DNA from: DATAZK01 sp965199805
GTDB taxonomy: Bacteria > Actinomycetota > Actinomycetes > Frankiales > Frankiaceae
Length of the DNA: 64,000 nucleotides
Direction of reading: 5' to 3'
Assembly (NCBI GenBank): GCA_965199805.1
Contig: CBDATO010000003.1
Span: 1,674,001-1,738,000, forward strand
Shown here: one piece after another, positions 1 through 7,983 of the stretch
Position numbering within the stretch: position 1 is the first letter of the stretch
How the letters are laid out: every line of letters starts with the position of its first letter
Notes under the pieces: model-generated
The model's database searches: none
Told to the model about the DNA's origin: nothing
What the model saw: the letters and a program-made list of their open reading frames with translations, nothing else
Position numbers and translations under genes: made by a program

Positions 1-93
1 GGCAGGAAGTGCGCACCGCCGTGCCTTTCCCTACGTCCCGCGCGGCGGCACTGCTGCCGTCGCGCCCATGAAGACCGTCAACCGGAGGACACG

Positions 94-1227
94 ATGCGAG
101 CACTCGTCTATCACGGACCCGAGAACGTCACGGTCGATCAGGTGCCCGATGCCAGGATCGAGAAGGCCACCGACGTCCTGGTCCGCATCACCAGCACCAA
201 CATCTGCGGCAGTGACCTGCACATGTACGAGGGTCGCACCGACGTCGAAGAGGGCAAGATCCTCGGGCACGAGAACCTGGGCCAGGTCATCGAGGTCGGT
301 GACGCCGTCGACCGGGTGAAGGTCGGCGACTGGGTCTGCCTCCCCTTCAACATCGGGTGCGGCTTCTGCAAGAACTGCGAGGCGGGACTCACCGGCTTCT
401 GCCTCACCGCGAACCCGCCCAGCGCGGGCGCCGCCTACGGCTACGCCTCCATGGGTCCGTACGCCGGCGGCCAGGCCGAGCTGCTCAGGGTGCCGTGGGC
501 GGACTGGAACGCCCTCGTCCTGCCGGAGGACGCGGAGGACAAGCAGCTTGACTACGTGATGCTGTCGGACATCCTGCCCACCGGCTTCCACGGCACCGAG
601 CTCGCCGGGGTCGACAAGGGCGAATCCGTCGTCGTCTACGGCGCGGGCCCGGTCGGGCTCATGGCCGCCGTCTCGGCCAACCTGCGCGGCGCCGACCAGG
701 TGTTCGTCATCGATCGTCAGCCCGACCGGCTCAAGCTCGCCGAGCAGCTCGGCGCCATCCCCATCGACGACACCCAGGGAGACGCCGTCGACCAGATCCT
801 CGAGCAGACCCGGGGCGAGGGTGCGGACAAGGGCGTCGAGGCCGTGGGCTACCAGGCGCACGACCACACCGGCCAGGAGCACAACGGGATGACCATCAAC
901 AGCCTGATCCAGGCCGTACGGCCCACCGGACGCATCGGGGTCGTCGGTGTCTTCGTGCCCGAGGACCCGAACGCGAGCGACGAGCTGGCCAAGCAGGGCC
1001 GGTTCGCCATCGACTTCGGCACGCTCTTCTTCAAGGGGCAGGCCATCGCCACCGGACAGGCGAACGTCAAGCAGTACAACCGCCAGCTGCGCAACCTCAT
1101 CCACCGCGACAAGCTGCATCCCGGCGAGATCGTCTCGCACGAGATCAACCTGGACGAGGCCGCAGAGGGCTACCGCAATTTCGACGAGCGCAAGGACGGC
1201 TGGACGAAGGTCGTCCTGCATCCCTGA
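94..1227 (+). CDS. Zinc-dependent alcohol dehydrogenase, glutathione-independent formaldehyde dehydrogenase-like
   Basis: 377-residue medium-chain zinc dehydrogenase; the predicted reaction is NAD-dependent oxidation of formaldehyde or a short alcohol in the cytoplasm. Visible catalytic zinc ligands are Cys38 (ICGSD) and His59-Glu60 (GHE). Four structural-zinc cysteines lie at 89, 92, 95 and 103. The Rossmann motif GAGPVG is at 183-188. The insertion around residues 107-125 and the HDHTGQEH segment near 290 resemble FdhA-type formaldehyde dehydrogenases, which carry tightly bound NAD. An AGGA Shine-Dalgarno sits about 6 bases before the ATG at 94. The gene stands alone, convergent with the GH130 gene. 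The superfamily is certain; the exact substrate is inferred from overall resemblance only. Confidence 0.9.
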   Translation: MRALVYHGPENVTVDQVPDARIEKATDVLVRITSTNICGSDLHMYEGRTDVEEGKILGHENLGQVIEVGDAVDRVKVGDWVCLPFNIGCGFCKNCEAGLTGFCLTANPPSAGAAYGYASMGPYAGGQAELLRVPWADWNALVLPEDAEDKQLDYVMLSDILPTGFHGTELAGVDKGESVVVYGAGPVGLMAAVSANLRGADQVFVIDRQPDRLKLAEQLGAIPIDDTQGDAVDQILEQTRGEGADKGVEAVGYQAHDHTGQEHNGMTINSLIQAVRPTGRIGVVGVFVPEDPNASDELAKQGRFAIDFGTLFFKGQAIATGQANVKQYNRQLRNLIHRDKLHPGEIVSHEINLDEAAEGYRNFDERKDGWTKVVLHP

Positions 1228-1289
1228 GCGGTGAGATCTGCGCCTGGGGCCGTCGCCTGCGTTCATCGCCGGGCGGCGGCCCCGGGGCG

Positions 1290-2768
1290 TTATCCGGGCT
1301 GTGTCATCAGCCGCGCCAGCAGCTCGTCGGCGTCTACGACGGCGAAGCGAATGGACGAGTCGCTGCAGCCGTACGGGATCACCAGCGTGCCGCCGTGCAG
1401 GAGCGCCCCGCAGGAGTAGATGACGTTGGGGACGTACCCGTCCCGCTCGTCTGCGGCGGGCGTCAGCAGGGGCTGCTCCAGCGCGCCCACGACGCGGTTC
1501 GGGTCATCCAGGTCGAGGAGCAGCGCACCCACGCCGTACGTGCGCATGGGTCCGACGCCGTGCGTGAGGACCAGCCACCCGTGCGCCGTCTCGATCGGAG
1601 GTCCGCAATTGCCGACCTGGATCAGCTCCCACGCCCGGGCCGGTGTCTGAATGTTCTGAGCGCCGCCCCAGTCGCGGCCGTCCGCCGAGGTCGCGACCGC
1701 ATTGCTCTCGCGGTCCCATCGGGTGAGCGCCACGAAGCGGCCGTCGATCCTTCGGGGGAAGAGCGCCATCCCTTTGTTCTTGGCGGCAGGCCCGACCAGT
1801 TGACTCACGGTGAACGCCAGGAAGTCGTCGGTCTGCAGCAGGTGCGGAGCGATCTCGAAGCCGTCGTACGCGGTGTACGTGGCGTAATACGTGACGCGGC
1901 CGTCGGCCTCGGTGAAGCGCGTGAAGCGCGCGTCTTCCATGCCGCGCGACTCGTCCGGGCCGCTCGGAATGAGCACCCGCTCCGAGAGGGGACGCTCGGC
2001 GGAGAACTCCCGCCGGTAATTGCAGGCGGCGATCCGCTGCACCTTCTGCACGATCTCGTCGGCATTCCCGGAGACCGTCTCGTCGCGGGAATTCGTCGCC
2101 GCCTGGTGCAGATCATCGGCGGAGAAGTCGACGGGCACGAGGCCGAGGATGTGGTCGAGCGCCGCGGTGTCCGCCTGCTCCGCCAAGGCGGCGCGGACGA
2201 AGTCGCGCCGGAGCCGGGTCGCGGTGACCCGTCCGGTGTCGAGCGTGCTGCCCGGGTCGTCGATGGTCAGGGCGTCCGGCGGACGAAAGGTCCCGGTCCG
2301 GAACTCGATGCTGGAGATGTGACCCTCCCCCACCGCCCGCACGCTGAGCAGGAACCGCACCTCCCCCGCGGCCAGCCCGGACTGATCGGGATGCGCGACC
2401 ATGCTCGGGTTGAAGAGGGCAGCGGCCTCGACCGAGTACTCCTGCGTGAAGTAGGCCCCGATGAGCTGCCGCCGAGCCGGTGACACGCCATCCGCGGCCG
2501 GCAGCCGCCCCTCGACCCGCGAGAAGTGGTCGACCAACGTGTCCGCGAGGTGCCGGTGACGGGCGCCGAACTGCGTCAGCGTGGCCTTCAGCAGACCGTC
2601 GACGCGCTCCTCGGGGATCGCCAGGATCCGTCCGAGCACCGCGTCGGCGCGCGACCTGCCGTCAGCGAGGATCTCCTGACCGGGCAGGAAGAGCTTCGCG
2701 ATGACACGGGTGGGATCCGGACGGAGCACCGGCCCGACGCGCCGCGGGAGCACGGGCTCGACGGTCAC
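1290..2768 (-). CDS. GH130-like glycoside phosphorylase/hydrolase
   Basis: 492-residue protein resembling the GH130 five-bladed beta-propeller enzymes, which phosphorolyse or hydrolyse beta-mannosides and related linkages. The first 120 residues are a helical extension. The propeller follows, with FNPSMVAHPD (about residue 120), GPDESRGMEDARF (about 270) and TYTAYDG (about 300), all characteristic of the family, where Asp/Glu residues in such motifs line the active site. It starts at GTG 2768 and overlaps the upstream gene's TGA in a GTGA, so translation is coupled to the six-hairpin gene and the GT4 gene ahead of it. Substrate unknown; by context it may remodel or recycle a mannose- or glucose-containing oligosaccharide. 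Confidence 0.82.
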   Translation of the reverse strand: MTVEPVLPRRVGPVLRPDPTRVIAKLFLPGQEILADGRSRADAVLGRILAIPEERVDGLLKATLTQFGARHRHLADTLVDHFSRVEGRLPAADGVSPARRQLIGAYFTQEYSVEAAALFNPSMVAHPDQSGLAAGEVRFLLSVRAVGEGHISSIEFRTGTFRPPDALTIDDPGSTLDTGRVTATRLRRDFVRAALAEQADTAALDHILGLVPVDFSADDLHQAATNSRDETVSGNADEIVQKVQRIAACNYRREFSAERPLSERVLIPSGPDESRGMEDARFTRFTEADGRVTYYATYTAYDGFEIAPHLLQTDDFLAFTVSQLVGPAAKNKGMALFPRRIDGRFVALTRWDRESNAVATSADGRDWGGAQNIQTPARAWELIQVGNCGPPIETAHGWLVLTHGVGPMRTYGVGALLLDLDDPNRVVGALEQPLLTPAADERDGYVPNVIYSCGALLHGGTLVIPYGCSDSSIRFAVVDADELLARLMTQPG

Positions 2769-3775
2769 CGCTGCCCCGCGCCGATGCGGTGTGCCTGCTG
2801 GAACGTCGAGATCATGGCCAGCGTCGATTCCGCGCCCTGGTTCTCGTTGCGTCCGCCGATCATGAGTCCGTCACAGCCACCACCGCTGACGGGGTCGAAG
2901 AGCGCCACCCCCGCGTCATTGTGTCCGAGGAACCAGTCGGCGCACCGGTGCACCGCCTCGGCCCACGCCAGGTCACCGGTGATCGCGAAGGCCCGCGAGA
3001 AGGCATCGGCGAGGGCTGCCACCTCGATCGGCTGCTGGTCGAAGGCCGGTCGTGATCGTCCCGACTGCCAGCCGCCGACCGGGGTCACCGAGAAATGATC
3101 CTCGCCGCGTTCGATGTCGTGCAGCCAGCTCAGCGAGGCGAGGCCGTCCGACAGTGTGCCGGGATCGCCCAAGAGTGACCCGGCGGCCAGCAGGACCTCG
3201 GGCAGTACGGCATTGGCGTACTCGAGCCGGGGCTGGCTCCACCGCCATTCCGGATCGCCGCCCGGAGTGCCCACGGCAGACGCTGCATCGCTCAGCAGGC
3301 TCCGGGCGATCGGGTCGCTCGGGTCGAGGCACAGCACCTCCGCAGCTCCCAGGCCCGCGAACGCCATGGCGCGGGGGTGCTCCGAGCGTCCTGCCGCCGC
3401 TGTCTCGAAGAGCCGACGGGCGGTCGTCGACAGTGCCGGCATGCGTGCCGCAGCCGTACCGAGTCCCCAGAGCGCCCGGCCCCAGCAGTCCTCGAAGCCG
3501 GGCTGATCGAGCCACTCCCCGTCGACGTCGCGCCGGTTGCGGAAGCCGCCGTCCGGCTGCTGAGCCGTGGCAACGAAGCGCAAGTAGACCGTTGCGAGGT
3601 CGGTGAGGGCGGGTGACCGGGACGGTTCCCGCGCGAGCACCACCAGGCCGCGGGCGACGTCGTCCATGCAGTAGCCGTGCTCGACCCGGGGTGTCAGCAG
3701 CTCCGCGTGCTCGAACAGGCCCACCCCATCGCTCAGACGACGTAGGTGGGCGTAGGGAACGGGCGGAACCTTCAC
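2765..3775 (-). CDS. Six-hairpin (alpha/alpha)6 glycosidase-like protein in GT4/GH130 operon
   Basis: 336 residues from GTG 3775, which overlaps the TGA of the upstream GT4 gene (GTGA); an open frame extends further upstream but only as a shadow of the GT4 gene. The sequence has repeated helical hairpins with Trp/Asp/Gly-rich turns (HGYCMDDVARG, QPDGGFRNRRD, FEDCWGRALWGLG, EWRWSQPRLEYANA, HNDAGVALFD), the look of a six-hairpin glycosidase or terpenoid-cyclase-like toroid. No catalytic pair can be assigned by eye. In this gene order it probably acts on the same glycan as the glycosyltransferase and the GH130 enzyme. No signal peptide, so cytoplasmic. Fold is an inference; function unknown. Confidence 0.75.
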   Translation of the reverse strand: MKVPPVPYAHLRRLSDGVGLFEHAELLTPRVEHGYCMDDVARGLVVLAREPSRSPALTDLATVYLRFVATAQQPDGGFRNRRDVDGEWLDQPGFEDCWGRALWGLGTAAARMPALSTTARRLFETAAAGRSEHPRAMAFAGLGAAEVLCLDPSDPIARSLLSDAASAVGTPGGDPEWRWSQPRLEYANAVLPEVLLAAGSLLGDPGTLSDGLASLSWLHDIERGEDHFSVTPVGGWQSGRSRPAFDQQPIEVAALADAFSRAFAITGDLAWAEAVHRCADWFLGHNDAGVALFDPVSGGGCDGLMIGGRNENQGAESTLAMISTFQQAHRIGAGQR

Positions 3776-4923
3776 GCGGTCGCGCGGACCGGCCACGTGA
3801 TGACGGCCCGTTCCGCCAGGCGGCCGTACTGCGCGGCGACGGCCGGCCACAGCAGGCCGGGGGCGAGGCGCCGCGCCTCCGCACTCATCCCACCGGAGAG
3901 ACCCGGCTCGGTGAGCACCCGGCGCAGTGCCGCCGCGAGCGCGGTCGGGTCCTGCCGCTCGACGACGATGCCGGCCCCCGTCGCCAGCAGCTCGCACGCA
4001 TGCGGGAAAGCCGTCGAGACCACCGGTTTGCCCGCCGTCACCGCCTCGATGAGCACGCCGGACGTCACCTGGTCGACGGAGTCGTAGGGCAGCAGCACGA
4101 TGTCGGCCTGCTGCACGACGCGCTTCAGCTCGGCGGCGTCCAGGTAGCGCCCGTCGAAGTGCACGGCATCACTGACGCCGAGTCGCCGGGCACGGGCGAT
4201 CAGCTCGTCCCGGTACAGCTCGCCCTGCCGCTCCGCCACCCGGGGGTGGGTCTGTCCGACCACGCGATAGCTCGGGGCGGGCACCAGGTCCCTCAACAGG
4301 GTCATGGCTTCGATGGCCCACTCGATGCCCTTGCCCGCGCCGAGCAGTCCCCACGTGAGGATGACCGGACGCTCCGACGACGGCCGCCGGCCGGTGCCGG
4401 ACATCGAGTTGTCCGCGGCGCCGTGCGGGATGACGTGCAGCGCGGTCTCGTCGACCGCGTAGTGCTCGACGAGGCGTTGCCGCGCCGTCTGCGTCATGAC
4501 GACGACCTCCGCGCACGACCGCACCAGCTCCTCGATGATGGATCGCTGGCGAACGGTCGGCGTGACCAGCACCGTGTGGAGGACGACGATAATCGGCACC
4601 CGCAGGGCCCGTACGAGGTCGAGGACGTCGGCACCGTCGCGACCGCCGAAGATGCCGAATTCGTGCTGCACGATCGCGACGTCGAAGCCGTTCAGGGCCC
4701 GAGCGGCGGAGTGTGCCCCGTTCGGGTCCGACCGCAGCCACTCGTGCGCGACCTCAGGCCCCCGACCGTCATCCGGTTGGTCGACGACGGCGACGACGCC
4801 GGCGGTCACACCCTGCACCGCGTCGACGGGCAAGGCGTTCAGCCCGTCCATCAGGGAGCGGCTGAACGTCGCCAGTCCGCATTGGGTCGGCGGAAACGTG
4901 CTGAGAATGCCCATACGGATCAT
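3772..4923 (-). CDS. GT4-family glycosyltransferase (GT-B fold)
   Basis: 383 residues from ATG 4923 (MIRMGILSTFPP), preceded by an AAGG-type site about 11 bases upstream; the open frame to 5103 runs through the divergent promoter region and is not used. The N-terminal Rossmann half begins GILSTFPPTQCGLATF. The C-terminal donor-binding half has TWGLLGAGKGIEW (about 200) and the motif LPYDSVDQVTSGVLIEA (about 290) with the E-x7-E-like GKPVV segment. It should transfer a sugar from an activated donor to a cytoplasmic acceptor. It is the first gene of a three-gene coupled operon with the six-hairpin and GH130 genes, and divergent from a second GT4 gene. Confidence 0.88.
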   Translation of the reverse strand: MIRMGILSTFPPTQCGLATFSRSLMDGLNALPVDAVQGVTAGVVAVVDQPDDGRGPEVAHEWLRSDPNGAHSAARALNGFDVAIVQHEFGIFGGRDGADVLDLVRALRVPIIVVLHTVLVTPTVRQRSIIEELVRSCAEVVVMTQTARQRLVEHYAVDETALHVIPHGAADNSMSGTGRRPSSERPVILTWGLLGAGKGIEWAIEAMTLLRDLVPAPSYRVVGQTHPRVAERQGELYRDELIARARRLGVSDAVHFDGRYLDAAELKRVVQQADIVLLPYDSVDQVTSGVLIEAVTAGKPVVSTAFPHACELLATGAGIVVERQDPTALAAALRRVLTEPGLSGGMSAEARRLAPGLLWPAVAAQYGRLAERAVITWPVRATA

Positions 4924-5238
4924 GGTTTCGGCCCTTCGGACGGCGGGGCACCAGAGTTCGAACGGGCATCGCTGCGGCGACAACCGTTGCTGAGAACACG
5001 CGGGTGAGTGCAAGAGCGCCGGCATGCCCGCCCGGGCCGCAGGCTTTCTGCGGCAATTGACCAGGGGCGCGAAACGGAAGTCGCGGCTTCGTGACAGTAA
5101 CACCGCCGGGTCGCCAGCGCACCTCGCGGCCGCCGGCGAAATCGCAGGTCACCTGCGTAGCTTCGGGTCGACGGCAGGGCCGGACAGCACCCCGGAAAGG
5201 CCCGCCCTCACGCCCGATTACGCATGGTGAGGAAAAGA
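4924..5238. promoter_or_regulatory. 315-bp divergent intergenic region between the two GT4 genes
   Basis: This gap separates the leftward GT4 operon (start 4923) from the rightward GT4 gene (start 5239), so promoters for both must lie here. It is GC-rich, with a short imperfect self-complementary stretch around 5145-5156 (GCAGGTCACCTGC, a near-perfect palindrome). I could not place a convincing -35/-10 pair or a known riboswitch. The palindrome is a candidate operator only. Confidence 0.4.
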
Positions 5239-6267
5239 ATGAAGATCGGCGTGATCGCCTCCGTCGCCCACCGGCTCCCTCCCCGCGGCTACGGACCGTG
5301 GGAGCAGATCGCGTCCACCCTCACCGAGGGCTTCGTCGCACGTGGTCACGAGGTCAGCCTCTTCGCCACTGCGGACTCGGAGACCGGGGCGACGCTGAGG
5401 TCCGCCGTCGCCACCGGATACGAGGAATCCGACATCGACGCCAAAGTCAGCGAGGGCCTGCACAACGCATTGGCATTCGAGCATGCCGCAGACTTCGACA
5501 TCCTTGCCAATCATTTCGATTTCATGCCGTTGACGTACAGCAGACTTGTCCGTACGCCGGTCGTGACGACCATTCACGGGTTTTCCTCGTCGGCGATCCT
5601 GCCTGTTTTCGAAAGCTATGACGACATCGGTCATTACGTGGCCATCAGTGAAGCCGACAAGGCACCGGGTCTGCAATACGACGCCACGATCCATCACGGC
5701 ATCGAGCTCGGCGCATTCACGTTCCAGCCGACGGCGGGCGAATACCTGCTCTTCCTCGGACGCATTCATCCCCACAAAGGCACGCATCGCGCCATCGACG
5801 TCGCCCGCCGATGCCGGCTGCCGCTGGTTATCGCCGGAATCGTGCAGGACCGGACCTACTTCCGCGAGCGCGTCGAACCCCACCTCGACGGGCGCACCGT
5901 GACCTACCTTGGCCCGGTGGGACCCGCGCAGCGCGACCGGCTGCTGGGCGGCGCCAAGGCCCTGCTGCACCTGATCAGCTTCGCCGAGCCCTTCGGCCTG
6001 TCCGTCGTCGAATCGCTGGCCACGGGCACGCCGGTGATCGCCACGCCCCTCGGGTCCATGCCTGAGCTGGTGCGCGACGGCACGACCGGGTTCCTGGTGC
6101 CGGACGACGACGCCGCGGTCGGCGCCGTGACCCGGCTTGCCCGGATCGACCGTTCGGACTGCCGAGCTGATGCGGTCAGCAGGTTCGGTGCCGATCGGAT
6201 GGTCGACGACTACCTGCGTCTCTTCGAGCGCATCGTGGCTGACGTCGACGGGGCTCTGGCCCGATGA
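5239..6267 (+). CDS. GT4-family glycosyltransferase
   Basis: 342 residues from ATG 5239 (MKIGVIASVAHRLPP). This start has an AGGAAA site 5-10 bases upstream; an in-frame ATG at 5224 has none. N-terminal acceptor domain: the PPRGYGPWEQIASTL motif is typical of GT4 enzymes annotated as sucrose- or mannosyl-transferase-like. The donor domain shows LFLGRIHPHKGTH (about residue 170) and EPFGLSVVESLATGTPV (about 245), the conserved E-x7-E nucleotide-sugar motif. Cytoplasmic. It is divergent from the other GT4 operon, so the four genes may build one oligosaccharide or glycolipid. Donor and acceptor are not deducible. Confidence 0.9.
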   Translation: MKIGVIASVAHRLPPRGYGPWEQIASTLTEGFVARGHEVSLFATADSETGATLRSAVATGYEESDIDAKVSEGLHNALAFEHAADFDILANHFDFMPLTYSRLVRTPVVTTIHGFSSSAILPVFESYDDIGHYVAISEADKAPGLQYDATIHHGIELGAFTFQPTAGEYLLFLGRIHPHKGTHRAIDVARRCRLPLVIAGIVQDRTYFRERVEPHLDGRTVTYLGPVGPAQRDRLLGGAKALLHLISFAEPFGLSVVESLATGTPVIATPLGSMPELVRDGTTGFLVPDDDAAVGAVTRLARIDRSDCRADAVSRFGADRMVDDYLRLFERIVADVDGALAR

Positions 6268-6349
6268 TCCGCGGCCCTGCCACCCAACCTGTCGATGCCG
6301 GCCCGGCCCCGCTCGACCCGGCGTGATCGAGCCGGCGAACGGACGTGGT

Positions 6350-6781
6350 CTAGCCGGCGTCGACCGCCCATTCGTACGCCAGGGGCAGCAGATGATCGGT
6401 CGAGACGCTCCGCATCCCTTCCTCGGTCGGGACGATCACGCGGATGTCCGGGTGATAGTCCGACAGGATCTGACGGTCCCGACCGCACGGCGCCAGGACG
6501 CCCCGGCCGTGATGACCGACCGCCACGATCGAGCCGAGCCGTCGAGCGCCTGCTGCTCGTGCCGCCGCCAATGCGACGAGCTCGGCGCAGGGTCCGCCGG
6601 TGAAGTGGTACAGGTTCACCCCGACGTGAACCCGTCCGTGCTCGTCGCGGACGGCCGCGCCGACCGTGTGAACCCCATCCGTCCCCGACCCCGCGTCGGT
6701 ATGGGCATCGATGACGGCACGGGCTGCCTCCACGAGCTCCAGGTCCGCGGCAGACAATTCCAGAGCAGACGCAGGCACCAT
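6350..6781 (-). CDS. Cytidine/blasticidin-deaminase-like protein with altered zinc site
   Basis: 143 residues of the cytidine deaminase fold. The catalytic motif PCAE (Cys65, Glu67) is present, and the second motif is PCGRDRQ (Cys99, Asp102). In classical cytidine deaminases and blasticidin-S deaminase this motif is PCGxCRQ, so the third zinc ligand is Asp instead of Cys. The Glu proton shuttle is kept. Predicted cytoplasmic nucleoside or nucleoside-antibiotic deaminase; activity with the altered ligand is uncertain. Start ATG 6781 lacks a clear Shine-Dalgarno and sits three bases from a 12-bp palindrome. Divergent from the SRPBCC-like gene. Confidence 0.8.
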   Translation of the reverse strand: MVPASALELSAADLELVEAARAVIDAHTDAGSGTDGVHTVGAAVRDEHGRVHVGVNLYHFTGGPCAELVALAAARAAGARRLGSIVAVGHHGRGVLAPCGRDRQILSDYHPDIRVIVPTEEGMRSVSTDHLLPLAYEWAVDAG

Positions 6782-6783
6782 TC

Positions 6784-6795
6784 GACAAGCTTGTC
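6784..6795. promoter_or_regulatory. 12-bp perfect palindrome, candidate operator
   Basis: GACAAGCTTGTC is a perfect palindrome lying directly upstream of the deaminase-like start codon (6781), inside the 89-bp divergent gap before the gene at 6871. Its position would let a dimeric regulator repress the deaminase gene. No adjacent regulator gene identifies the partner. Confidence 0.35.
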
Positions 6796-6870
6796 ACGGT
6801 GCGACCGGTGGGGCCCCGGTCGCACCCGTCTCGGCATCCGGATGGCAGGCCCGACGAGTACGGGGGCGTC

Positions 6871-7368
6871 ATGATCGGCGAACGCTGGATGGTGTCCGAC
6901 GACGAGGTGGCACGGCCGTATCCGTGCGACGAGTGGGTGCCGCAACCCGCCATGCGGCTGTGGCGTGGAGTCACCGTCGAGGCTCCCCCGAGCGTGCTGT
7001 GGCAGTGGTTGCGGCAGCTGAGCCTCGCGCCGTACTCCTACGACTGGCTGGACAACCTGGGCCGCCGGTCGCCGCGCCGACTCCGGCCGATCGCCGATCC
7101 CCGGCCGGGTGATCCGATGTCGCGCTGTGCCGGCCGGCTTCCCGTCGGCCGGGTGCTGTCCGTCGTACCGGGTGAGCACGTCACCGGCGTCATCCTCGGC
7201 GCCACGATGTCGTACGTGATCGCGCCGGCCGACGTCGGGTCACGCCTGCTCCTGAAGATCGTGGCACCGACCCGACGCTGGTACACGCCGGCGTTAGCCG
7301 TCGGCGACTGGCCCATGGCCCGACGGCAGCTCTTGAACTTCAAGGCGTTGGCCGAGGCGGTCGGCTGA
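6871..7368 (+). CDS. SRPBCC/polyketide-cyclase-like protein
   Basis: 165 residues from ATG 6871, which has a GGGGG site 8 bases upstream; the longer open frame from 6799 lacks one. The segment VTVEAPPSVLWQWLRQL (about residues 30-46) is the typical opening of a START/SRPBCC domain, followed by YSYDWLDNLGRRSP and a beta-strand-rich body. Such proteins bind hydrophobic ligands in a helix-grip cavity. No catalytic residues are evident and no partner gene is coupled to it. It ends facing the I36-like gene, with a hairpin between them. Confidence 0.65.
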   Translation: MIGERWMVSDDEVARPYPCDEWVPQPAMRLWRGVTVEAPPSVLWQWLRQLSLAPYSYDWLDNLGRRSPRRLRPIADPRPGDPMSRCAGRLPVGRVLSVVPGEHVTGVILGATMSYVIAPADVGSRLLLKIVAPTRRWYTPALAVGDWPMARRQLLNFKALAEAVG

Positions 7369-7405
7369 GCTGCTCTTCGCTGGACGTGGCCGGGCGCTCC
7401 GAGGA

Positions 7406-7423
7406 CCGCTGACGAGTCAGCGG
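7406..7423. terminator. Hairpin between convergent genes
   Basis: CCGCTGA-CGAG-TCAGCGG forms a perfect 7-bp stem with a 4-base loop. It lies between the stop at 7368 and the convergent stop at 7417-7419, overlapping the latter. No U-tract follows on either strand, so it is at best a weak bidirectional terminator. Confidence 0.4.
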
Positions 7424-7875
7424 CCGCACCAGTCGTAATTGCCCGGAGTCACCTTGACCAGCCGGACCGAGTTGATCGGCAGCAGGTCGAAGTGCGGATT
7501 CGACTGGGCCGGGAAGCCGCGGTCGGAGGTGTAGAAGCCGGTTCCGCTGGAGTGCCGGTAGTAGCAGGCCGCACCGAAGTACTGGTAGCGGTCATGCGGG
7601 TTGTAGTAGCCGTACTGGTTGTCGACGGTCGAGCCGGCAGCAGCCGTGAATCCGGAGATCCGGTGCACGCCGTACGTGTACAGCTTGGCGTCCGGCTTGT
7701 TCACGCCCCGGGTGCCGCGGTAGTTGTCGTACTTGTAGAGGCAGACGTCGCCCGACGGGCATCCGTGCACGGTCGTGCCGCTGGCCACCGCCTGCCCGGA
7801 CGTCAAGGTGAACGCGGCGACCCCGGCCGCTATGGCCGTCGCTACCGCCGTGAGTCGCTGTCGCCCGAGCCGCAT
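7417..7875 (-). CDS. Secreted peptidase-inhibitor family I36-like protein
   Basis: 152 residues from ATG 7875, preceded by a strong AGGAGG. An Sec signal peptide is clear: MRLGRQRL, a hydrophobic core, then GQAVASG with likely cleavage near residue 32. The mature part begins with CPSGDVCLYKYDNYRG, the CPxGxxCxY signature of I36/beta-gamma-crystallin-like secreted actinobacterial proteins, and has further Cys near residues 105 and 150 that could form disulfides. Family members include Streptomyces metalloprotease inhibitors, but many are uncharacterised. Predicted extracellular. A terminator-like hairpin overlaps its stop. Confidence 0.75.
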   Translation of the reverse strand: MRLGRQRLTAVATAIAAGVAAFTLTSGQAVASGTTVHGCPSGDVCLYKYDNYRGTRGVNKPDAKLYTYGVHRISGFTAAAGSTVDNQYGYYNPHDRYQYFGAACYYRHSSGTGFYTSDRGFPAQSNPHFDLLPINSVRLVKVTPGNYDWCGR

Positions 7876-7983
7876 AGAACCTCCTGGTGTCACACGTCCG
7901 GGCGACTACACCACACGAGGAAAGGCCGGACACCGCGCCTGCAGAAACCTCACGACCCCTAAATCAGAGGCCAATCAACCGGT

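Noticed and set aside
31..1266. 411-residue open frame on the minus strand opposite the alcohol dehydrogenase
   Set aside because: Asp/Val/Gly-rich antisense shadow typical of high-GC codon usage; the + strand gene has full zinc and NAD motifs.
3613..5007. 464-residue + strand frame
   Set aside because: Antisense shadow of the GT4 gene, without protein-like hydrophobic pattern.
5104..5238. Riboswitch (c-di-AMP or similar) in the divergent GT4 gap
   Set aside because: Some hairpins can be drawn, but no conserved core of any class was recognisable.
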